A stretch of DNA of 64,000 nucleotides from contig CAKPEZ010000002.1 of NCBI GenBank assembly GCA_934149465.1, forward strand, positions 102,866 to 166,865, read 5' to 3'. Origin of the DNA: an uncultured Bacilli bacterium. GTDB lineage: Bacteria > Bacillota_I > Bacilli_A > RF39 > UBA660. Below are positions 26,351 through 34,116 of this stretch, piece by piece; within the stretch, counting starts at the first letter, position 1, and each line of letters begins with the position of its first letter. The position numbers and the translations under genes are program-made. Under the pieces are notes generated by a model. It was not told the DNA's origin. It saw only the letters and a program-made list of their open reading frames with translations, and did no database searches.

Positions 26351-27520
26351 ATGAGAAGCATATTTAAAAAAATGGATAAAACTTTGCTTGTTACAACGAT
26401 TATTTTTTTTGCATTTGGTCTTATTATGATTCAAAGTGCTTCTTCTATGGAATCATATATGCGTTATGGGGCAAGTCCTTATAACTACTTTATTAAACAG
26501 TTATTATTTTTACTTATGGGAGCAGTTGTTTTTTTAATGATCATTTTTTGGCCAACTAAGAATTATATGAAAACGGAAAAACTTATATTAGGTGGATCTT
26601 TATTAGCTCTTCTTGGACTTCCTTTATATGGAAGTGTTGCTAAGGGGGCAAAAAGCTGGTATGATTTAAAAGTATTTTCTCTTCAGCCTTCAGAGTTTAT
26701 TAAAGTATTATTTATAGTTTATTTAGCAGTTTATTATGAAAAAAATAAGGATAATCTTTCTAATCAGTGGGTTTTAATGAAGCCTCTTATTTATGCTTTA
26801 ATAATTATCTTATTAATAGCGTCCCAGCCAGATTTAGGAACTGCGACTATTTTTGCTGGAATTGTCTTTTTAACTTTTTATGTAGTTCCTATGCCTAAGA
26901 ATAGCAAAAAGATGATTAATAAGATTATTATTAGTTTAATGCTTATAGTAGCGGCTATTTTAATTACTACTAAAGGATCTGTATTACAAAGTTATCAGTT
27001 ACAAAGATTAAACTTTATTGATCCTTGTGAAAGATATAAAGAAGATTCTGGTTATCAGCTTTGTAATAGTTTTATTGCATTTAATGGGGGAGGACTTACT
27101 GGAAAGGGAATAGGGGGAAGTACGCAAAAATATTTATATCTTCCTGAAAGTTATACAGATTTTATTTATCCAATCATTGTTGAAGAGTGGGGACTTATTG
27201 TTGGAATTATTATTTTACTTGCTTACTTGTTTGTTTTATATAGGACTTTAAAGATAGCCTTACGAGCAACTAATCTTAAGAACTCTTTAATAGCCTATGG
27301 TATTTTTATTTACTTACTAGCTCATATTTTAGTAAATCTTCTTGGAGTAACAGGACTTATCCCTCTTACCGGAGTACCACTTCCATTTTTATCTTATGGA
27401 GGAAGTTACTCTCTTTCTCTTATGATAGCGCTTGGTCTTGTCCAAAGAGTAGAAATAGAAACTAGAAGTTCTAAAGAAAGAGAAATGAGGAAAAAGAAAC
27501 GTGCTACTAACAAAGAATGA
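26351..27520 (+). CDS. ftsW: FtsW/RodA/SpoVE-family peptidoglycan polymerase
   Basis: This 389-residue protein has about ten membrane helices. The SEDS signatures are GAKSWYDLKVFSLQPSEFIK near 97-116, ASQPDLGTATIF near 157, the large loop with NGGGLTGKGIGGS near 247, and TGVPLPFLSYGGS near 339. SEDS proteins polymerise lipid II glycan strands with a partner class B PBP. FtsW, RodA and SpoVE are hard to tell apart by sequence. The loop motif and a murG-ftsQ set elsewhere in the window favour FtsW, but the SpoVE paralogue is possible in a spore former. Confidence 0.88.
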   Translation: MRSIFKKMDKTLLVTTIIFFAFGLIMIQSASSMESYMRYGASPYNYFIKQLLFLLMGAVVFLMIIFWPTKNYMKTEKLILGGSLLALLGLPLYGSVAKGAKSWYDLKVFSLQPSEFIKVLFIVYLAVYYEKNKDNLSNQWVLMKPLIYALIIILLIASQPDLGTATIFAGIVFLTFYVVPMPKNSKKMINKIIISLMLIVAAILITTKGSVLQSYQLQRLNFIDPCERYKEDSGYQLCNSFIAFNGGGLTGKGIGGSTQKYLYLPESYTDFIYPIIVEEWGLIVGIIILLAYLFVLYRTLKIALRATNLKNSLIAYGIFIYLLAHILVNLLGVTGLIPLTGVPLPFLSYGGSYSLSLMIALGLVQRVEIETRSSKEREMRKKKRATNKE

Positions 27521-28208
27521 TCAAATTTTAGTTAAACAAGTAAGTGATAACTTAAAAAGAGGAAGAACTTCTTCCTTTCTAGATAAAAGAGAATTATCCT
27601 TAGTAATAAGCTATTTAAATAAAAATAAATCTTCTTATCAAATTTATTATCTTTTTAATGACTGTGATAAAGTAATTATTTATGATAAAGAATTACCTAA
27701 GATAACATTATTTAAAATAATAAGTAAAATTAATCTTACCAATAGCGATATTTTAGGAACTTTATTTTCTTTAAATATAGATAGACATATATTTGGAGAT
27801 ATTATTGAAATAGATGAAATATTTTATTTTCCAGTATTAGATAATATTGCTTCTTATATTAAGAATAATTTAACTATAATAAAGAAAAGTATGATAACTT
27901 TGGAAGAAGAATCTCTTTCTTTAATAGAAAATTATGAACGAAATTATGATACTTTAGAATATATAGTATCTAGTCCTAGAATAGATATTATTGTTTCTAG
28001 AATTACTAATTTAAGTAGAAAAAACGTATTAGAGTTATTTAACAAGAATGAAATCTTACTTAATTATAATTATTCTAATAACTATGCTTATCTATTAAAA
28101 GAAGGAGATGTTTTCTCAATTAGAAAGCATGGGAAATATCGTTATAAGGGAATAATTAGAGAAACTAAATCTAAAAAGAAAGTCATAAAATTAGAAAAAT
28201 ACAAGTAA
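27501..28208 (+). CDS. ylmH: S4-domain RNA-binding protein YlmH/RqcP2
   Basis: This 235-residue protein has the YlmH arrangement: an N-terminal alpha/beta region (LDKRELSLVISYLNK, FGDIIE) and a C-terminal S4 RNA-binding domain (SSPRIDIIVSRITNLSRKNV, LLKEGDVFSIRKHGKYRY). YlmH binds stalled 50S subunits and acts in ribosome quality control; it normally sits in the division cluster near ftsZ. The GTG start lies inside the end of ftsW (20-base overlap). Its last codons form the left arm of a terminator. Confidence 0.85.
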   Translation: MLLTKNDQILVKQVSDNLKRGRTSSFLDKRELSLVISYLNKNKSSYQIYYLFNDCDKVIIYDKELPKITLFKIISKINLTNSDILGTLFSLNIDRHIFGDIIEIDEIFYFPVLDNIASYIKNNLTIIKKSMITLEEESLSLIENYERNYDTLEYIVSSPRIDIIVSRITNLSRKNVLELFNKNEILLNYNYSNNYAYLLKEGDVFSIRKHGKYRYKGIIRETKSKKKVIKLEKYK

Positions 28209-28230
28209 AATTCTCCTTGTATTTTTCTTT
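28196..28230 (+). terminator. intrinsic terminator of ftsW-ylmH
   Basis: AAAATACAAG pairs perfectly with CTTGTATTTT, then T-rich sequence. The stop codon of ylmH is in the loop. Confidence 0.85.
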
Positions 28231-28276
28231 GATATTGTGTATAATTTATATGGGATATAATTTTAGGAGGAGAGAT

Positions 28277-28894
28277 ATGTTTTTTAAAGCTTTTGAAGAA
28301 ATACTTGGTAATGTTTGGCCTATGCTAATAATTATTTGCGTAATAGCAATTTCTTGCCGAATTGCATATATTTCTATTCATCATAAGAAGATTGTCCTAT
28401 ATAGAGAAATATTAATGCTAGTATCACTTGTTTATTTACTATGTTTATATTATGTAGTTACTTTTCAAGATGTTAACTATGGTGGAATTAACTTAGTACC
28501 ATTTAAAGAGATGTTTCGCTATGATATAAATAGTCGTTTATTTTTAAAAAATGTTTTAGGAAATATTATATTATTTATTCCTTATGGTCTTTTTGTATCT
28601 TATTACTTAAAATGTAAAAAAGTTTACTGGCCAATTTTATTAACTGGAATAGCCTCAACAACGATAGAACTTGTTCAATATAAAATTGGTAGGGTTTTTG
28701 ATATAGATGATATTATATTAAATATATTTGGTGGTATAGTAGGGTTTTTATTGTTTATAGGACTAGATGCCATTAAAAATAGAATGCCATCTTTTATGAA
28801 ACATGAATGGTTCTTAAATTTAATTATCATTGTTATTATTATTTTAGTTATAATATATGGATTTAAAATTGATATAGTAGGGTTGTGGAATTAA
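28277..28894 (+). CDS. VanZ-like family membrane protein
   Basis: This 205-residue protein has about five or six helices. VanZ-domain motifs are INLVPFKEM near 74, LKNVLGNIILFIPYGLFVSY near 93-112, STTIELVQY near 132 and GRVFDIDDIILNIFGGIVGF near 144-163. VanZ-like proteins affect sensitivity to some glycopeptides in other bacteria, but most have unknown function. The ATG at 28277 has AGGAGGAGAG before it; an upstream in-frame ATG at 28217 lies in the terminator region and is rejected. It begins the ybeY-dgkA-cdd-era operon and overlaps the ybeY start by one base. Confidence 0.85.
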   Translation: MFFKAFEEILGNVWPMLIIICVIAISCRIAYISIHHKKIVLYREILMLVSLVYLLCLYYVVTFQDVNYGGINLVPFKEMFRYDINSRLFLKNVLGNIILFIPYGLFVSYYLKCKKVYWPILLTGIASTTIELVQYKIGRVFDIDDIILNIFGGIVGFLLFIGLDAIKNRMPSFMKHEWFLNLIIIVIIILVIIYGFKIDIVGLWN

Positions 28895-29334
28895 TGTTTG
28901 AAATAATAAATGAAACTGACAAAGATATAGAAGAATTAAAAGAGGTAGAAAACTTTCTTAAATTTGTTGTAAAAAAAGAAAAACTAGAGAATGCTATTTT
29001 TAATATTATTATAATAGATAATCCAAGAATAAAAGAAATTAATCGTGATTATAGAAAAATAGACCGAGAAACTGATGTAATAAGCTTTGCTTTAGAAGAT
29101 AGCAAAGATTTAGAATATGAAGATTTTAGATTACTTGGAGATATTTATATTTCTATTGATAAAGCAGTCAGTCAAAGTATTGAATATAATCATTCTTTAT
29201 TAAGAGAATTATCTTTTTTAAGTATTCATGGTTTACTTCATTTACTTGGGTATGACCATATGAAAGAAGAAGATGAAAAGATTATGTTCGGAAAGCAAGA
29301 GGAGTTATTAAATGAATACCAAATCAAGAGGTAG
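28894..29334 (+). CDS. ybeY: endoribonuclease / rRNA maturation factor YbeY
   Basis: This 146-residue zinc protein carries the diagnostic HGLLHLLGYDH motif near residues 111-121 and the preceding RDYRKIDRETDVISFAL-type segment. YbeY takes part in 16S rRNA 3' processing and ribosome quality control. The ATG overlaps the VanZ stop as TAATG; a GTG three codons upstream is possible. Its 3' end overlaps dgkA by 23 bases. Neighbours dgkA, cdd, era and recO match the B. subtilis order. Confidence 0.95.
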   Translation: MFEIINETDKDIEELKEVENFLKFVVKKEKLENAIFNIIIIDNPRIKEINRDYRKIDRETDVISFALEDSKDLEYEDFRLLGDIYISIDKAVSQSIEYNHSLLRELSFLSIHGLLHLLGYDHMKEEDEKIMFGKQEELLNEYQIKR

Positions 29335-29698
29335 AACTTCTTTTATTAGTAGTGTTAATCACTGCTTAGATGGAATTTCTTATACATTAAAAACAGAACG
29401 TAACTTTAGAATTGAGTTTATTTTTGCTTTTTTAGTAGTTATCCTTGGTTTTATTTTAAAGATATCTTTAATAGAGTGGATTATTTGCTTATTATTAATA
29501 TCTTTTGTTTTAGTATTAGAATTAATAAATACTGCGATTGAAAGATTAACTGATTTTGTAAAAAAAGATTATGATGAAGAGATAAAAAATATAAAAGATA
29601 TAACTGCAGCATTTGTCTTTGTAATGAGTTCATTTGCTTTTGTAATAGGGTTAATTATCTTTGCTCCCAAAATTTTAGCATTAATAATAGGAGGATAA
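29312..29698 (+). CDS. dgkA: diacylglycerol kinase family protein (undecaprenol kinase type)
   Basis: This 128-residue protein has three membrane helices, and the catalytic signature ELINTAIERLTDFV lies near residues 70-83. The N-terminal amphipathic part contains TLKTERNFRIE. In Gram-positive bacteria this family phosphorylates undecaprenol rather than diacylglycerol, replenishing the wall lipid carrier made by UppS. It is tightly packed between ybeY and cdd. Confidence 0.93.
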   Translation: MNTKSRGRTSFISSVNHCLDGISYTLKTERNFRIEFIFAFLVVILGFILKISLIEWIICLLLISFVLVLELINTAIERLTDFVKKDYDEEIKNIKDITAAFVFVMSSFAFVIGLIIFAPKILALIIGG

Positions 29699-29699
29699 T

Positions 29700-30086
29700 A
29701 TGAAAGAAGAACTAAAAAAATTATTAGAAAACTCTTATAGTCCATATTCTAAATTTAGAGTATCTTCTATTGTTGTAACTAATGATGGGAATATCTTTAA
29801 GGGAGTAAATGTTGAAAACGCTTCTTTTGGTGCAACTATATGTGCTGAGAGAAACGCTATTACAAATGCTATAACCTCTGGTTATACTAAAAATGATTTT
29901 ACTAAATTATATATAATGAGTGATGCTAAGGAAGGAAGTATGCCTTGCTTTATGTGTAGGCAAGTAATAAATGAATTTTTTCTTCCTACTAGCGAAGTTA
30001 TTATTATGAATAAAGAGGGAATAGAAAAAAGATTTTTGGTAAAGGATATTTGTCCTTATCCATTTTTAGAAAGTGATTTTAAATAA
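29700..30086 (+). CDS. cdd: cytidine deaminase
   Basis: This 128-residue enzyme converts cytidine and deoxycytidine to uridine forms in pyrimidine salvage. The substrate motif YSPYSKFRVSSI is near residue 13, the catalytic NVENASFGATICAERNAI near 39-56 supplies the first zinc Cys and Glu, and PCFMCRQV near 82 supplies the other two Cys ligands. It starts two bases after dgkA. Confidence 0.96.
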   Translation: MKEELKKLLENSYSPYSKFRVSSIVVTNDGNIFKGVNVENASFGATICAERNAITNAITSGYTKNDFTKLYIMSDAKEGSMPCFMCRQVINEFFLPTSEVIIMNKEGIEKRFLVKDICPYPFLESDFK

Positions 30087-30110
30087 AAACAGGGAAGTAG
30101 AGGTGATTTT

Positions 30111-31001
30111 ATGAGAAGTGGATTTGTTAGCTTAGTTGGAAGGCCTAATGTAGGTAAATCAACTTTATTAAATAGTATTCTTGGGAAAAAGATTGCTATT
30201 ACATCAAACAAACCGCAAACAACTAGAAATATAATCCAAGGAATTTATAATGATGATGATACGCAAATTGTCTTTGTAGATACTCCTGGTATTCATAAGC
30301 CTAAGAATAAATTAGGAAAAATGCTAAATAAAGAAGCTTATTTTTCAATTCAAGATGTTGATGTTGTTCTATTCTTAATTGATATAACAGAAAAACTTGG
30401 AAAAGGAGATTTATTTGTTATTGATGTTTTAAAGAATATCAATAAACCAGTTATTCTTGTAATCAATAAAATAGATATGGTATCTAAAGAACAAATTCTT
30501 TTAACAATAGATGAATATCGTAATCTATATGATTTTGAAGAAATAGTACCAATATCAGCACTAAAAAAAGATAATGTTTTAAGATTAGTTAATGTTATTA
30601 AGAAATATCTTAAAGATGAAATAAAATATTTTGATGATAATACTATTACTAGTAGTTCTAAAGAATTTATTATAAGTGAATTAATTAGAGAAAAGATTTT
30701 ATATTTAACCGACGAAGAAGTACCTCATTCTGTTACTTGCGTTGTAGAGAGTATAAAAGACGAAGAAAATGTTGTGAATATAAATGCTTTAATTGTAGTT
30801 GATAGAGAAAGCTTAAGAAAGATTATTATCGGTAAGCAAGGATCAATGATTAAAGAAATTGGAACTAAAGCAAGACTTGATATTGAAGAATTCTTAGGAA
30901 AGAAAGTATATCTTGAACTTTTTGTTAAAGTTTTACCTAAGTGGCGTGATAAAGATAAATACTTAAATGAGCTTGGTTTTAGAGATATGGATTTAGATTA
31001 G
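30111..31001 (+). CDS. era: GTPase Era
   Basis: This 296-residue GTPase binds 16S rRNA and assists 30S assembly. G1 is GRPNVGKSTLL (about 10-20), the Era switch follows as KPQTTRN, G3 is DTPGIHKPKN, G4 NKID and G5 SALK. A C-terminal KH domain contains VDRESLRKIIIGKQGSMIKE. It is part of the ybeY-dgkA-cdd-era-recO order common to Firmicutes. Confidence 0.98.
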   Translation: MRSGFVSLVGRPNVGKSTLLNSILGKKIAITSNKPQTTRNIIQGIYNDDDTQIVFVDTPGIHKPKNKLGKMLNKEAYFSIQDVDVVLFLIDITEKLGKGDLFVIDVLKNINKPVILVINKIDMVSKEQILLTIDEYRNLYDFEEIVPISALKKDNVLRLVNVIKKYLKDEIKYFDDNTITSSSKEFIISELIREKILYLTDEEVPHSVTCVVESIKDEENVVNINALIVVDRESLRKIIIGKQGSMIKEIGTKARLDIEEFLGKKVYLELFVKVLPKWRDKDKYLNELGFRDMDLD

Positions 31002-31005
31002 AAAT

Positions 31006-32109
31006 ATGGAAAATAAATTTTGTTATAGCAAGTATGCTTGTCTTGATCAAGATGCCTTAAAGTTAAGAAGTGAAAATAAAGACTTTCGCTCTGTTTACTC
31101 AAGAGATGCTGATAAAATATTATTTTCTCTTTCTTATTCTCGTTATATAGATAAAACTCAAGTTTTTTCTTTCCAAGAAAACGATCATATTACCAAAAGA
31201 ATTATTCACGTTTCTTTAGTTAGTAGAATAGCAAGAACAATTGGTCGTAATTTAGGACTTAATGAAGACTTAATAGAAGCTATTTCCCTAGGGCATGATA
31301 TAGGCCATGTTCCATTAGGACACTTAGGAGAAAAATTTTTAAATGAAATTAGCTTAAAATATTTAAATGAACGCTTTTTACATAATGTTCAAAGTGTTAG
31401 AAATTTTTTAAATATAGAAAAAGACGGACTTGGATGTAATTTATCTATTCAAGTATTAGATGGTATTCTTTGTCATAATGGAGAAAAAATTTTAAAAGAA
31501 TATCATTATCATCCGAAAACTATTCAAGATTTCTTTTCTGATTATGAGAAGTGCTATCAAGAAAAGCAATTACTTACTGATATTGTGCCTATGACTTTAG
31601 AAGGTGCTGTTGTTAGGATTAGCGATGTTATTGGATATCTAGGAAGAGGTTTAGAAGATGCCATTATTTTAGGAATTTTAAAAAAAGAAGATATTCCCAA
31701 AGAAATAAAAAATAACTTAGGAGAAGATAATAAAACAATTATTGATAAAGCAGTAGCGGATATCATTACTAATAGTCAAGATAAAAATTATATTACAATG
31801 AGTGAAAATATGTACAATTCTTTAAATTTATTAATGAAGTTTAACTACAAAAATATTTATAATAAAGCAAACTCTAGAGAAAAAGTAGAAAAATATCAAG
31901 AAATGTTTAATACTGTTTTTGAAGAAAATTTAAAATATCTTCAAAATAAAGATTATTCTAAAGATATTTATCAAATATTTCTTAAGAATATGCACAAAAC
32001 ATATTTAAAAGAAACTAAAGATATGCGAATAGTAATAGATTATATTGCAGGAATGACTGATGATTTCTTTTTTAGGGAATATAAAAAAATAATAAATAAA
32101 AATGTATAA
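31006..32109 (+). CDS. dgt: HD-domain dGTP triphosphohydrolase-like protein
   Basis: This 367-residue protein has the dNTPase pattern: RDADKILFSLSYSRYIDKTQVF, then H-x-T-K-R-I-I-H-V-S-L-V-S, and the metal motif SLGHDIGHVPLGHLGE near 93-108, with a later RISDVIGYLGRGLEDA. Dgt-type enzymes remove triphosphate from dNTPs and control the nucleotide pool. It begins four bases after era, an insertion relative to the usual era-yqzL-recO order. Substrate preference cannot be read from the sequence. Confidence 0.88.
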   Translation: MENKFCYSKYACLDQDALKLRSENKDFRSVYSRDADKILFSLSYSRYIDKTQVFSFQENDHITKRIIHVSLVSRIARTIGRNLGLNEDLIEAISLGHDIGHVPLGHLGEKFLNEISLKYLNERFLHNVQSVRNFLNIEKDGLGCNLSIQVLDGILCHNGEKILKEYHYHPKTIQDFFSDYEKCYQEKQLLTDIVPMTLEGAVVRISDVIGYLGRGLEDAIILGILKKEDIPKEIKNNLGEDNKTIIDKAVADIITNSQDKNYITMSENMYNSLNLLMKFNYKNIYNKANSREKVEKYQEMFNTVFEENLKYLQNKDYSKDIYQIFLKNMHKTYLKETKDMRIVIDYIAGMTDDFFFREYKKIINKNV

Positions 32110-32149
32110 AAAATATTTCTTTTGATCATTATGATATTAGGTGATTAAA

Positions 32150-32236
32150 ATGAATAAAAATGACTTATGGCAATTATTTAAGAAGACAGGAAAAATAGAA
32201 TATTATTTAAAATATAAAGAATTATCTAAGAAGTGA
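32150..32236 (+). CDS. yqzL: YqzL-family small protein
   Basis: A 28-codon frame begins with an ATG after AGGTGATTAAA and reads MNKNDLWQLFKKTGKIEYYL, then KYKELSKK. The W-x-x-F-x-x-T-G-x-I-x-x-Y-L-x-(Y/F)-K-E pattern and the place between era and recO match the small YqzL protein of Bacillus. No function is established. It is easily missed because of its size. Confidence 0.75.
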   Translation: MNKNDLWQLFKKTGKIEYYLKYKELSKK

Positions 32237-32248
32237 TGTGATTAACAG

Positions 32249-32986
32249 GTGATAAAAAAGGTAGAAGGAGTCATAGTAAAAGAAATTCCTTATAAAGAAA
32301 GTAGTAAAATTATAACCGTATTTACTAAAGATGATGGTATACTAGGAATATATGCTAAGGGAGTTAGAAAACTAACTAGTAAAATAGGTGCCAAAGTTAA
32401 TAAACTTACATATGGATATTTTCATATAAAATATAATGAAAATGGATTATCTTCTTTAATTGATATAGAAATAATAGATCCTTTAAAAAATATCAAAAAG
32501 GATTTAACTATGATCTGCTATGCAAGTTTTCTATCTGAATTATCTTCTCAAGTTTATCGTCATGATAATAATAAAGAAATATATAATCTTTATATAAATA
32601 GCATTTTAAAAATTAACTCTGGATATAAGCCTTTAGTAATAAGTAATATTTTAGAATTAAAACTACTTTCATATCTTGGAATAAAGCCTGTAATTGATAG
32701 CTGTGTAGAATGTGGTGGAAAAGAAGATATTGTAACTTTATCTAGTTATAAAGGAGGATATATCTGTAAGAGGTGCCTTACTAATGAAAAGATAGTATTA
32801 TCTAAAACAATAAAACTAATTAGAATGTTTTATTATGTTGATATTTCTAAAATAAGCAATATTTCTATTAGTGATGAAGTAGAAAATGAAATAAATAGTT
32901 TTATTGATGATTACTATGAAAGATATAGTGGGCTATATTTAAAGAGTAAAGAATTTCTAAGAAATATTAATGAGCTTCAAACGTAG
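32249..32986 (+). CDS. recO: DNA repair protein RecO
   Basis: This 245-residue recombination mediator loads RecA with RecF and RecR. The N-terminal OB fold starts VEGVIVKEIPYKESSKIITVF and continues DGILGIYAKGVRK. A zinc-ribbon has CVEC near 150 and CKRC near 171, and the helical C-terminus ends ELQT. A GTG start follows yqzL by 12 bases. The stop codon is in the loop/arm of the terminator. Confidence 0.93.
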   Translation: MIKKVEGVIVKEIPYKESSKIITVFTKDDGILGIYAKGVRKLTSKIGAKVNKLTYGYFHIKYNENGLSSLIDIEIIDPLKNIKKDLTMICYASFLSELSSQVYRHDNNKEIYNLYINSILKINSGYKPLVISNILELKLLSYLGIKPVIDSCVECGGKEDIVTLSSYKGGYICKRCLTNEKIVLSKTIKLIRMFYYVDISKISNISISDEVENEINSFIDDYYERYSGLYLKSKEFLRNINELQT

Positions 32987-32998
32987 AAGTTCATTTTT
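32969..32998 (+). terminator. intrinsic terminator of the ybeY-recO operon
   Basis: AATGAGCTTC pairs with GAAGTTCATT (one G-T pair) around a seven-base loop, then T. Confidence 0.8.
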
Positions 32999-33025
32999 GA
33001 CTTTAAAAATAAGAGATGCTATGAA
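32997..33025 (+). promoter_or_regulatory. promoter of the alpha-CTD-repeat gene
   Basis: TTGACT, 17 bases, TATGAA, with TGC just before the -10. The -35 box begins in the T-tract of the recO terminator. Confidence 0.65.
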
Positions 33026-33049
33026 GATGCTTAAAGGAGGAATGTATTT

Positions 33050-33832
33050 ATGAAAATAACACTTGATACTAATATTAAAAAATTATCATTTTTTCAAAAT
33101 AGAGAAGCTTTATGTATGATGTTTTATAAAAATGGAATTATTAGTCTTAGAGATCTTCTTTTAGCCGATCAAGAAACATTGTTAAGAATACGTAATTTTG
33201 GTCCTAAATCGCTTTTTGAATTAAAAGAGATGTGCAATGATTTAGAAAATACTTATCATTTTAGTAATGATCTTGAATTAAAAAAAGCTAGAGAATTGAG
33301 AAGTAAGATAACGTTAGATATGCCTATTTATAAGTTAGATATTTTTAAGAAGAATTCATATTATAAAAGCATCGGATTATCTTTAATGGAAAATGATATT
33401 ATTACGTTAGAAGACTTATTAAAAAGTACTGATGCTAGTATTATAAATGCTTCTAGATTAACAGACTTAGCTTTAACAGAAATAAAAAAATATTTAACTT
33501 CTTTACAAGATGAGTATCATTTTTCTTTTTCTAAAGAAAAATTGTCTTTAGATACTAAAATATCTTCAATAAATGAGTTATTGCCTCTTGGAGCAGTTAT
33601 TCGTAATTTAGAATCTCATAATATTATTACTATTTCTGATTTAATAGACGCTAATGATGAAGAGGTTTTAAAAGCTCGTAATGTTGGTAAAAAGAAATTA
33701 TTAAAAATAAAAGAAATATTAGAAGAAGTTATAAATTCTATTCCAGTAGAATCAAAAGAAAATTCTGGAAAAAAATTGATTTTTACATTGAAAGAAATAG
33801 AACAAGAAAAACAGTTCACTAAAAGAAAATAA
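33050..33832 (+). CDS. protein with three RNA-polymerase alpha-CTD-like repeats
   Basis: This 260-residue protein consists of three related units of about 75-80 residues. Each has a leader (LDTNIKKL, LDMPIYKL, LDTKISSI), then N/G-I-I-(S/T)-(L/I)-x-D-L-L, then a hairpin such as RNFGPKSLFELKEM or RNVGKKKLLKIKEI. This is the helix-hairpin-helix pattern of the alpha subunit C-terminal domain (x-N-x-G-x-K-S/K-L-x-E-I). The middle repeat has lost the glycine (SRLTDLALTEIKKY). No assembly domain or other fold is visible, so it is not RpoA. It may bind UP-type DNA or RNA polymerase partners, which is inference. It has its own promoter and an AAGGAGG ribosome site. Confidence 0.7.
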   Translation: MKITLDTNIKKLSFFQNREALCMMFYKNGIISLRDLLLADQETLLRIRNFGPKSLFELKEMCNDLENTYHFSNDLELKKARELRSKITLDMPIYKLDIFKKNSYYKSIGLSLMENDIITLEDLLKSTDASIINASRLTDLALTEIKKYLTSLQDEYHFSFSKEKLSLDTKISSINELLPLGAVIRNLESHNIITISDLIDANDEEVLKARNVGKKKLLKIKEILEEVINSIPVESKENSGKKLIFTLKEIEQEKQFTKRK

Positions 33833-33859
33833 ATACATATATTTTAGTGGTGATGCTTT

Positions 33860-34078
33860 TTGAGTGAGAAAATATCTATTGATAAAGGAATATTAAGATT
33901 AAATAAAAAAATTTATTCCGGAATATTACTTAGTAGCGCTTCTTATACAACTATATGCAGTTATGCTTTAATAAAGGAGCCATCTTTATATTTAGGATTA
34001 CTCTTTTCATTTGGCATGGTTACTTCTTTATCAAGTACTTATTTACTAATAAAAACTAAAAAAAGACTTTTAAGATAG
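33860..34078 (+). CDS. small two-helix membrane protein
   Basis: This 72-residue protein starts at TTG after GGTGATG and has a short charged N-terminus, then two hydrophobic segments (about 20-36 and 42-62), ending in a basic tail whose codons form the left arm of a terminator. No family is recognised. The ribosome site and precise fit with the terminator support a real gene. Confidence 0.6.
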   Translation: MSEKISIDKGILRLNKKIYSGILLSSASYTTICSYALIKEPSLYLGLLFSFGMVTSLSSTYLLIKTKKRLLR

Positions 34079-34088
34079 GTCTTTTTTT
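34058..34088 (+). terminator. intrinsic terminator
   Basis: AAAAAAAGAC pairs with GTCTTTTTTT around an 11-base loop. It overlaps the last codons of the small membrane protein gene. Confidence 0.8.
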
Positions 34089-34096
34089 GTTATAAT
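34088..34096 (+). promoter_or_regulatory. extended -10 promoter of thiI
   Basis: TGTTATAAT directly follows the preceding T-tract, 21 bases before the thiI start codon. Confidence 0.5.
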
Positions 34097-34116
34097 TGAC
34101 GGTAGGACGTGAAAAT

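Noticed and set aside
28217..28276. Longer N-terminus for the VanZ-like protein
   Set aside because: It begins in the terminator of the previous operon and lacks a ribosome site, while the ATG at 28277 follows AGGAGGAGAG.
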